64,000 nt of DNA from CAYSGX01 sp964518215 (GTDB lineage: Bacteria > Bacteroidota > Bacteroidia > Chitinophagales > CAIOSU01): NCBI GenBank assembly GCA_964518215.1, contig CAZFFP010000001.1, positions 1-64,000 on the forward strand. The letters are read 5' to 3'. Both the position numbers and the translations under genes were made by a program. The notes under the pieces were generated by a model. That model saw only the letters and a program-made list of their open reading frames with translations. It was not told the DNA's origin and searched no databases. Below, in pieces: positions 1 to 6,863 of this stretch. Numbering within the stretch: the first letter of the stretch is position 1; each line of letters begins with the position of its first letter.

Positions 1-10
1 TGCAATATGA

Positions 11-316
11 CGAGTTGAATATGAATGCTATGCTGCAATAGTTAGACGAAACCTAGAAAATTGAAATAGAGAATTAGGTGTAGCTCCAGGTTTCGAAAAT
101 ATTGTAACTAGAAAACAAACAATCGAATTGGACGATAGCGGAAATCAAACAAATGTAATTGAAGAGTATTGGAATTATTCTTCACAAAAGAATGATAAAG
201 GCGAAACAACGGTAATATTTGAACATTTTAAAATAGACAAAAATGGACTACAACGCTCAGGGGGTCAAATTGCTGTTCCATCTATTTACAATCCAGATGA
301 GACAACAAGTAACTAA
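11..316 (+). pseudogene. Broken open frame at window edge, possible RHS-linked toxin C-terminus
   Basis: The frame is open from 11 to 316 apart from one TGA at 62-64. Reading through that stop gives a continuous protein-like sequence, with RRNLEN before it and NRELGVAPGFEN after it. The only start downstream of the stop is a TTG at 128, so the visible part is probably the tail of a longer gene that begins outside the window or a degraded remnant. It overlaps the next lipoprotein gene by 20 nt. I do not recognise the family with certainty. The position beside RHS-tip pieces and a lipoprotein suggests the C-terminus of a polymorphic toxin or effector, which is inference only. Confidence 0.3.
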
Positions 317-806
317 TTCAATAATTATTTTGCCTTTGATACTTATTATGTCCTTCACATGTATAAGTTGCAAAAACAATAATGAACATAATCACTATGG
401 CAATCATGAAGTAATAGAGAAAACGATTTTGTCAGACACAACACTAAAAAATATACCTATAGAAGATGTTTTTTTAGAAGGAACAGAATCTGTATACATG
501 TTTATTTCGATGGTTTTAGTGAAAAACAAAGATTCTAAAATTTGTGATGATATGATTAACAAATCTCTAAATATTAACATAGTAGTAAGGGATAGTTTAA
601 TAAAAAGTTGCTCAATTTATATTATGGACGTTAATCAAGAAGGAACACTGATGTCTTATGTTAAAGGGTATGAAGATCTTGAAAATATTCTTGTCAACGA
701 AAATGTTAAGAGCATAGACTTCATTGAAAATTATAACAAAGGGTTTTATGATTTTAGAATTGATGTAAATAAACTTTGCTATCAAATTAGTAAGATTCAA
801 AAATAA
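297..806 (+). CDS. Small lipoprotein, candidate immunity protein
   Basis: The start is placed at ATG 297 rather than an upstream in-frame start at 243, because 297 gives a clean lipoprotein signal: a short polar N-terminus, a hydrophobic stretch (IIILPLILIMSF) and a lipobox ending CISC. The mature protein is about 145 residues, rich in Asn, Asp and Glu, with no family I recognise. The start overlaps the end of the preceding broken frame by 20 nt, which suggests translational coupling. A lipoprotein tightly coupled behind a toxin-like C-terminus is the usual layout of a toxin/immunity pair. The immunity role is inferred from context only. Confidence 0.6.
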   Translation: MRQQVTNSIIILPLILIMSFTCISCKNNNEHNHYGNHEVIEKTILSDTTLKNIPIEDVFLEGTESVYMFISMVLVKNKDSKICDDMINKSLNINIVVRDSLIKSCSIYIMDVNQEGTLMSYVKGYEDLENILVNENVKSIDFIENYNKGFYDFRIDVNKLCYQISKIQK

Positions 807-815
807 CAATAGTGT

Positions 816-1862
816 TTGCAGGAAATCATTTTAGCTGGCTTACAGAGAAATGAAAATGAAAGTATTAGGGTGCATGACAGAACGCCTAATCCTTTACCAA
901 GTGTAAAAAATGCTGTTGCTGATGATAAGCGTTATTCAACGCTTTCAAGAGGGTTATTTGAAGAAGTAAAAGAGAAAAAGCAATATGAGCAATATGGAAG
1001 GTTTATATTAAATACAGAAAGTAAGAAGTTGATAAAATTAGAAGCAGAGAACAATTTTGAGTTTCTCATTGACCCTGTTGTGTTTGCTTGGAGCGTTGAC
1101 CCGTTAGCACATAAATATCCAAGCTGGAGTCCTTATGCTGCTTTTGCTAATAATCCGATTATTTATGTTGATACTGATGGAAGAGAAGTATTTTACTTTT
1201 TGTCTGCTTCTGCCGAACGTAACCCTGGTCATGCAGCTATTGCAGTTGAAAATTATACTACTGTAATTATCAAAGGTGAGACATTTTACAGAAAAACAGG
1301 AACGGTATCAATTTACCATTTAGCTGCAACAAGAGACCCTAAGAAACGAGAAGTTGCTTATGGGATAGGGGTTGATGCTGTTTTTTCAAATCCAAATACT
1401 GATTCGGACGAATACATAAAACAAACAGAAAGTTTTATAGAATCAACAATGAAAGATTATGATGGACTATTAAGAATAAACACAACAGGAAAAAGCGAAA
1501 GAGAAGATGGATTGTTAACCGAAGCACAAGTTAGTATGGATTTAAAAGTAAAAGCAGTATTAGAAAATCTTGCTAATACTGTAACAGAATATAATGCAGA
1601 GGATTTTAATTGTGCTACCTATGTTTTTGAAGGTTTAAAGGAAATTTTTCCTAAAAACCCAACATTAGGAAATGAAACAGCAAAAAAAGGAAATTTTGCC
1701 GGATTTTCAATGATGACGTTTAAGTTTAAAACTCCTAACCAGTTATGGAATGATTTATCCAAATTATCGGAAAACCCAAGTAGCAATATTGAAATCATAA
1801 AGGATCCAGGTAATTATACAAAGTTTAAATTTCAAAACTATAAAGGGAGAGAAAATGAATAA
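816..1862 (+). CDS. Orphan RHS tip fused to papain-like toxin-type domain
   Basis: Residues about 92-124 carry the RHS-repeat-associated core signature (WSVDPLAHKYPSWSPY, then NNPI and DTDGRE), which marks the end of the conserved shell of RHS/YD polymorphic toxins. The C-terminal 220 residues form a variable tip. It has GHAAIAVE with His139 and NCATYV with Cys266; a His before the Cys fits a permuted NlpC/P60 (papain-like) fold, so a cysteine hydrolase toxin is a reasonable inference. No large RHS shell precedes it and no ATG is available: a TAG at 810 lies directly upstream and the frame can only start at TTG 816. It therefore looks like a detached tip cassette. The next lipoprotein gene overlaps it by 8 nt. 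Confidence 0.7.
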   Translation: MQEIILAGLQRNENESIRVHDRTPNPLPSVKNAVADDKRYSTLSRGLFEEVKEKKQYEQYGRFILNTESKKLIKLEAENNFEFLIDPVVFAWSVDPLAHKYPSWSPYAAFANNPIIYVDTDGREVFYFLSASAERNPGHAAIAVENYTTVIIKGETFYRKTGTVSIYHLAATRDPKKREVAYGIGVDAVFSNPNTDSDEYIKQTESFIESTMKDYDGLLRINTTGKSEREDGLLTEAQVSMDLKVKAVLENLANTVTEYNAEDFNCATYVFEGLKEIFPKNPTLGNETAKKGNFAGFSMMTFKFKTPNQLWNDLSKLSENPSSNIEIIKDPGNYTKFKFQNYKGRENE

Positions 1863-2379
1863 CTGGACATTGTTTATAGTTTTGATTTTATTTTTCTTTT
1901 ACATTGCTGGATGTAAATGCACTTCTATTAATGCCTATAAAGAAGAAAATAGCGAGATACATTCCTACAAACTCCCAAAAGATATAGAACATAAAATTTG
2001 TGATATTAAAAATGCACAGCCTTTTGAAGTAGTTGTATTACATGAACATTCAAGTCATCTACAGGATATTAATTTGCATTGGAAGACTGTTGATTTAAGG
2101 AAGCTGATACAAAACAATGAAAGACTTAGTGTTTACGCAGATACTGTTTATAAAATGTCTGATAAAGACTTAAAAGAATTATGGAAACAAATGTTGGTTC
2201 CATTTATTGTGAAAGATTATCCGGGAATGCCTAAACGACCTAATTACATTGAGTATAGAGTATCACAAGAAGTAAACGACAATAATGCAACTGTAGTTTT
2301 AAACTCCATAACTATTTTTAAATTGGAAATGTATCCTGAAGGATGGAAGATTACTGATATAAAAAGTATGAAGAAATAG
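1855..2379 (+). CDS. Lipoprotein, candidate immunity to the RHS-tip toxin
   Basis: A signal sequence (MNNWTLFIVLILFFFYIAGC) ends in a lipobox IAGC, so the product should be a lipoprotein of about 155 mature residues. The ATG lies inside the last codons of the RHS-tip gene (8-nt overlap), so the two genes are probably translationally coupled. The C-terminal part (YRVSQEVNDNNATVVLNSIT, then YPEGWKITDI) has the look of an NTF2-like fold, but this is weak. Context makes it the most likely immunity partner of the upstream toxin domain. A periplasm-facing lipoprotein would suit a toxin acting on the cell envelope. Function is inferred from gene order, not from a recognised family. Confidence 0.6.
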   Translation: MNNWTLFIVLILFFFYIAGCKCTSINAYKEENSEIHSYKLPKDIEHKICDIKNAQPFEVVVLHEHSSHLQDINLHWKTVDLRKLIQNNERLSVYADTVYKMSDKDLKELWKQMLVPFIVKDYPGMPKRPNYIEYRVSQEVNDNNATVVLNSITIFKLEMYPEGWKITDIKSMKK

Positions 2380-2416
2380 TGAATATTATTTTAAGAGATG
2401 ATTTTAGCAGAGTAGC

Positions 2417-2878
2417 ATGAAAAATGAAAAAGTAATTTACAGCACTTCAAACGCATTCATTGCAAATCTGTATAGAATAGTATGTGTCGGTTCTATTATT
2501 ATTTTAATTATCAACTTTTATGCTAACCCAACAGCATTTACTATTATACTGGTCTTGTTGATTATTGTGTTGTTGCTTACTATAACAAAAAGCATCGTCA
2601 TAAAAAATAAACACTTCGAGATTAGAAGTTGTAGATTATTATCGGCATTTAACAGGGCAAGTATTTTTACATATAATGACATAAAAGAGATACGATGCAA
2701 AACAGGGTGGCTTTATAAATCGGTTATGCTGATTCCATTTTTAGATTATTTCTTTGCTATAGATATGGAAGTCATTACGAAAGATGAAAAAACTTTCAGT
2801 TTCAATCTTGAAGGATTAAGATGGAAAGATGTAAAAAAATGTATTCAACTTATTAATGAACAAAGGCTATTTGAATAG
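2417..2878 (+). CDS. Small membrane protein with bacterial PH-like tail
   Basis: Two hydrophobic helices occupy about residues 15-35 and 40-60, followed by a soluble part of about 90 residues with alternating beta-type segments (KHFEIRSCRL, FTYNDIKEIRC, FSFNLEGLRW). That two-helix plus PH-like layout resembles small bacterial PH-domain membrane proteins, though I cannot assign a family firmly. It sits 37 nt after the lipoprotein gene in the RHS accessory zone and may be another immunity-type or cargo gene. Its last codons (for EQRLFE and the stop) are duplicated immediately downstream in a 98-bp tandem repeat. Confidence 0.5.
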   Translation: MKNEKVIYSTSNAFIANLYRIVCVGSIIILIINFYANPTAFTIILVLLIIVLLLTITKSIVIKNKHFEIRSCRLLSAFNRASIFTYNDIKEIRCKTGWLYKSVMLIPFLDYFFAIDMEVITKDEKTFSFNLEGLRWKDVKKCIQLINEQRLFE

Positions 2879-3054
2879 AAATAATTTATGTTAGTTATTG
2901 CAGACACAAGTCGCAAACGCTGCAAAGCTTAGCTACAGACTTGCGCCAGTAGAGGGGAACAAAGGCTATTTGAATAGAATTACTTTAGGTTAGTTGTTGC
3001 AGCCACAAGTCGCAGACGCGGCAAAGCTTAGCTACAGACTGCGCCAGTAGAGGG
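2859..3054 (+). repeat. 98-bp tandem direct repeat, two copies
   Basis: Copy 1 runs 2859-2956 and copy 2 runs 2957-3054. Both start with GAACAAAGGCTATTTGAATA, the 3' end of the preceding gene including its stop, and both end in GCGCCAGTAGAGGG. They differ at only a handful of positions. Each contains a possible stem with AAGTC and GACTT arms around an AAAGCTT core. Copy 2 abuts the RHS-tip remnant directly. No gene lies inside. It fills most of the 320-bp spacer between 2878 and 3199 and looks like the scar of a cassette duplication. Confidence 0.8.
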
Positions 3055-3202
3055 TAAAGAATGCAGTTACTGATGATAAAAATATTCACCGTTATCAAGA
3101 GGACTGTTTGAAAGCGATAATAGTGCTTTAGAAAGTAAAATTGAAAAATTAGAAGTGAAAATTGACAAGATGATTTCAATTGTTGAAGACAAAAAGAATT
3201 GA
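3054..3202 (+). pseudogene. Frameshifted RHS-tip remnant
   Basis: The first part (3054-3082) reads VKNAVTDDKN in one frame. From 3083 another frame reads YSPLSRGLFESDNSALESKI and continues as a Lys/Glu-rich coiled coil to TGA 3200-3202. The same motif, VKNAVADDKRYSTLSRGLFE, occurs intact in the RHS-tip gene at 903-962, so the two are homologous. The alignment implies one missing base in the A-run at about 3078-3082. There is no start codon or shell domain. It is a leftover end of a second RHS-type gene, or possibly a functional end with a sequencing error. Confidence 0.65.
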
Positions 3203-3567
3203 TAAGTATTGTGCCACTAAGCTTAACCAACCCCTTTTTCATCATTGCCGCTTCCACCGGTTTCATATTCATTATTGCCGGATGGATACTGCTGAAATTT
3301 CCTCCCAAAAAAATCAATTCGCTATACGGCTACCGCACCGCTTCGAGTATGAAATCGCAGGAACGATGGGATTTTGCACAAATTTATTCAGCGAAAGAAA
3401 TGATGAAGGCAGGCGCGATACTATGTTTATCAGGAACAGCCGCTTTATTTGTAAACATCAACGAAGGGTTGGGAGTGTTTCTAAGTTTAGCGCTTATGCT
3501 GCTTTTGGTAATACAGATGTTTTATAAAACAGAACAGCGCATGAAACAAAAATTTCCCGACAAATGA
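3199..3567 (+). CDS. SdpI family membrane protein
   Basis: The 122-residue protein has two to three membrane helices and the family signature NSLYGYRTASSM followed by a Trp (residues about 39-57), as in the C-terminal domain of SdpI/YhfL proteins. SdpI itself is an immunity protein against the SdpC toxin in Bacillus; most distant members have no known role. The start is TTG 3199 or GTG 3211; no ATG is available, and TTG 3199 overlaps the stop of the RHS remnant. The gene overlaps the next by 4 nt (ATGA), so the two are likely co-translated. Immunity function here is not established. Confidence 0.7.
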   Translation: MISIVPLSLTNPFFIIAASTGFIFIIAGWILLKFPPKKINSLYGYRTASSMKSQERWDFAQIYSAKEMMKAGAILCLSGTAALFVNINEGLGVFLSLALMLLLVIQMFYKTEQRMKQKFPDK

Positions 3568-4322
3568 ATCTATCCACGTTCGACTATATTGTTATTTCAT
3601 GGACGGTATTAGCTTTGTTATTGATTCCGGTATTGATGAAAATTACCGCGCCTTATGGAAGGCATACCCGAAAGGATTGGGGCAAAATGATCAACAACAC
3701 CTTAGGTTGGATATTGATGGAACTCCCCTCTCCTATTTGTTTTGCCATTGCCTTTTTTTGGGACGGATACCCCAAGAGTGCCTACAATTATTTTTTTCTA
3801 ATGTTGTGGTTGCTGCACTATACCAACAGAAGCGTCATTTTTCCTTTACGCTACCCGAACAACAATAAAAAAATGCCTGTAATCATTATGCTCAATGCCA
3901 TTTTTTTCAATTTGGTAAATGGCAGCATCAACGGTTATTTTTTGGGAAGCATTCAGCCATTTTATCCTAACGATTATTTTATGCAATGGAATTTTATGGC
4001 GGGTTTCGCATTGTTTGCTTCGGGATTGATTATCAATATTCAATCGGATAATATTTTGCTGAACTTAAGAACGCCCGGTGAATCGGGTTATAAAATTCCA
4101 TTCGGAGGCATGTTCAAATATGTTTCTGCACCCAACTATATGGGCGAAATTGTTGAATGGTTGGGTTTTGCGCTCCTGGTGTTTTCGCTTCCGGCACTAT
4201 CGTTTGCTATCTGGACTTTTGCCAATCTGGCTCCCCGTGCCCGGGCTAATCATGAATGGTATCACCAAAAATTCGGAGACTATCCGCCAGAAAGAAAAGC
4301 GCTGATACCTTTTGTATTTTAA
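3564..4322 (+). CDS. Steroid 5-alpha-reductase-like membrane enzyme
   Basis: The protein is a 252-residue multi-pass membrane protein, with about six helices. The C-terminal third carries the family signature: SAPNYMGEIVEWLGFAL, then NLAPRARANHEWYHQKFGDY and PPERKALIPFVF. These match the 3-oxo-5-alpha-steroid 4-dehydrogenase C-terminal domain, which binds NADPH and reduces an enone. A substrate cannot be read from the sequence; bacterial members may act on sterols, polyprenoids or other lipids. The ATG overlaps the stop of the SdpI gene by 4 nt. The length is typical for the family, and confidence in the family is high. Confidence 0.85.
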   Translation: MNLSTFDYIVISWTVLALLLIPVLMKITAPYGRHTRKDWGKMINNTLGWILMELPSPICFAIAFFWDGYPKSAYNYFFLMLWLLHYTNRSVIFPLRYPNNNKKMPVIIMLNAIFFNLVNGSINGYFLGSIQPFYPNDYFMQWNFMAGFALFASGLIINIQSDNILLNLRTPGESGYKIPFGGMFKYVSAPNYMGEIVEWLGFALLVFSLPALSFAIWTFANLAPRARANHEWYHQKFGDYPPERKALIPFVF

Positions 4323-4432
4323 CGGTTAATAATTAAAATATAATCATCATTAATGGCCAAAAAAAACTTTTTATTTAAACCCAAACTAAGTATTTTTATG
4401 TAGCAATTGAATTAACTCTATAAAACTATTTA

Positions 4433-6820
4433 ATGGGCAAAGTTTTACTTACCTCATTTTTTCTTATAATTAGCTATTTTCTGTTCTCTCAAAATGTAGG
4501 CATTGGCACCTCTAATCCTGAAACCAAGTTAAAAATTGAAGGAGCAGTTTCGTATAAGATAGATACCATTCCTGCAGGCACTTCTATTACCATACCTGAA
4601 AACATCTCAATTGCTTATATAGCAGACAATGGAATTGTATCAGTTAATAATGCCACAGCATCAAATCCTAAAGAAGGTCAGGTTTTAACAATTTATAATA
4701 CTGACGGGCAGTTATTATACTTCGCAGGACACTCCATAGATCCGGTTTCAGGAGTAGCATCGTTTGTTTTTATTAACGGAGCTTGGAGATTAACTGCAAA
4801 GAACTCTCTTTCATGGAATATAAATGGTAACATAGGAACTAATCCACCAACAAATAATCCATTGTTTGGCCAAAAAGTAAACAACAATTATTTAGGAACT
4901 TTTGATAACAAAGATTTGGCTTTCGTAACAGATGGATGGGAGCGAATGCGAATAACTCGTGGAGCGGATGCTTTTTCCGGAAAAGTTGGGATTGGAACAT
5001 CTGTTCCTAAAGGCAAACTATCTATTGTTGAGGAAGAAGATGTTATTAATGTTCCTGCATTGTTTATTGAAGAAAAAAACGATGGTGATGCACTGGAAAT
5101 TAATGAAAGAGGTTATGGAAGCGCATTAACAATAAACTCTACCGATTTGGGATTCGGAATTTTTAGCAACCTATATGGTCCGGTTAGCTTTGGGTTTAGT
5201 GGTTTAATCGGTCATAGTTTTTCGGATGGCAGAACTAATAATATAAGCTCCGGCAATAAAGTTGGAACTTTTATTGAAACATCTGGAAATTATATAGGAA
5301 ATAGTATTGGCTTATTGGTAAATGCGAGTGGCGGCACTACCAACACAGCAGCAATTTTTAAAAAAAATGTAGGCATTGGTTTTTTCGAGACTTGGAGTGT
5401 ACCCCGAACACTCCTGGACTTACAAACTTTTAATTTAGTTACAAATTCAACTACTCCCGGAATGCTCAACATTATGGCCAGTGAAACTAATGGGCTTGTT
5501 AATGGAGGTGGGTCATTATCTTTTTCAGGGTTTCTTGCTTCAACTTCAGATTTTAGGGTTTGGGGAACTGTTGAGGGAAGAAAAGAAAATGATAATGCCT
5601 TAAGCGAAAGAGGGTATTTAATTTTTAAAACAAATGGAGAAACAGCACTATTAGAGCGAATGAGGATTGACGGATACGGAAGAGTAGGAATAGGCACGCA
5701 AACACCACGAAGCAGGCTTGATATTGTGGAGCCCGACTATGCGAGCTTTGGCTCTCCTACATCATCAACTTTCCCTGGTATGCTTAATATTATGTCTAAT
5801 AATACAGGTGGCGCTGCTGATTTAGGGGGGTCTATTTCGCTTGGTGGATATAGAAACACAAATACAGAATTTAGGGTTTATGGAACTATTGAAGGAAGAA
5901 AATCTACAAGCGTAACAACTAGTAGTAGCGGGTATTTAGTTTTTAAAACTAATAATGCAGGTACTCTAAGTGAGCGAATGAGAATATTTAATGATGGTTT
6001 AGTAAGAATTAACGATTTAGCCGGTTCTGGAATAAGAGTGGTAACTGCAGGTGCTGATGGAAGTTTGGGCGCATCAAGTATTGGGATATTAGAAACTGAC
6101 CCAACATGGAGTGGAATCGCAAATATCGTTGGAACAACAGGAACCATTTCAAGAACCGGAAGCGTGGGTATTGGCGGAACTCCCGGCTCATTAGATAAAC
6201 TCAGTGTTACAGGAAACACATATACTACCAATATAACAATGACTGGCTCTACATTTGTAAGTGGTTCTCAGGTAGTTAAAGTTACTGGACCCGGAACATC
6301 AGTTGACAACCAATATCATAATGTGGTATTTAGTTCAGCACAAACAGTAATGACCGGCATTTCTATCTATTGCACCGGCAGTTACCTTGATGGAGATATT
6401 AGTATATATGGCACTGCTTTAAACGATTTACTTACCACAACTTCATCATGGTTTGGATTAAATAACGGCTCTACATCTGCCGGTAGTGGAACAAACACGA
6501 ATGCTACCAATGCCGATAATCAATTTCATAGAGCAAACTGTCCAAACGGGCGTATAGCCACAGGTATTGAAATTTATGCTACCAATCAATTAGATGGTCA
6601 CATGAAATTAAGGTGCACAACGCTTGCTTCGGGCTATACCACAACGGAATCCGGAATGGGGATAGAATCACTTATCAATGCACCATATGCTAATGCTGAC
6701 GACATCACTCATATGTCAACATGCCCCGTGGGTACTTTTGTTAAAGGAATAGAAATTTATGCTTCCGACAGACTTGATAACAGAATGAGAGTATTTTGTA
6801 CCGGAATCAGAAAAAATTAG
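4433..6820 (+). CDS. Secreted surface protein with VGIGT repeats
   Basis: A signal peptide (MGKVLLTSFFLIISYFLFSQ) is followed directly by the motif NVGIGTSNPETKLKIEG. Related motifs recur at KVGIGTSVPKGKLSIVE, RVGIGTQTPRSRLDIVE and SVGIGG, a pattern common in Bacteroidota surface proteins and tail-fibre-like proteins. Two long stretches in the middle (ending MRIDGYGRVGIGT and MRIFNDGLV) are near repeats of each other. The last 200 residues hold three Cys-containing repeats of the form CPNGRIATGIEIYA, LDGHMKLRC. No S74 autoprotease domain and no T9SS tail is visible. Function is unknown; an adhesin or cell-surface fibre is an inference. Confidence 0.65.
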   Translation: MGKVLLTSFFLIISYFLFSQNVGIGTSNPETKLKIEGAVSYKIDTIPAGTSITIPENISIAYIADNGIVSVNNATASNPKEGQVLTIYNTDGQLLYFAGHSIDPVSGVASFVFINGAWRLTAKNSLSWNINGNIGTNPPTNNPLFGQKVNNNYLGTFDNKDLAFVTDGWERMRITRGADAFSGKVGIGTSVPKGKLSIVEEEDVINVPALFIEEKNDGDALEINERGYGSALTINSTDLGFGIFSNLYGPVSFGFSGLIGHSFSDGRTNNISSGNKVGTFIETSGNYIGNSIGLLVNASGGTTNTAAIFKKNVGIGFFETWSVPRTLLDLQTFNLVTNSTTPGMLNIMASETNGLVNGGGSLSFSGFLASTSDFRVWGTVEGRKENDNALSERGYLIFKTNGETALLERMRIDGYGRVGIGTQTPRSRLDIVEPDYASFGSPTSSTFPGMLNIMSNNTGGAADLGGSISLGGYRNTNTEFRVYGTIEGRKSTSVTTSSSGYLVFKTNNAGTLSERMRIFNDGLVRINDLAGSGIRVVTAGADGSLGASSIGILETDPTWSGIANIVGTTGTISRTGSVGIGGTPGSLDKLSVTGNTYTTNITMTGSTFVSGSQVVKVTGPGTSVDNQYHNVVFSSAQTVMTGISIYCTGSYLDGDISIYGTALNDLLTTTSSWFGLNNGSTSAGSGTNTNATNADNQFHRANCPNGRIATGIEIYATNQLDGHMKLRCTTLASGYTTTESGMGIESLINAPYANADDITHMSTCPVGTFVKGIEIYASDRLDNRMRVFCTGIRKN

Positions 6821-6863
6821 AGCTTCTTTTTATATTTCTTTAACCAACCTACCCGTATTTTAA

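Noticed and set aside
3180..3527. A 115-codon frame overlapping the SdpI gene
   Set aside because: It is a shadow of the SdpI gene in another frame; its composition (many His, Arg, Cys) is not protein-like and the SdpI motif is clear.
4433..6820. S74 peptidase tail-fibre protein
   Set aside because: VGIGT motifs are shared with such proteins, but the C-terminal autoprotease domain is absent, so only a general surface-protein call is made.
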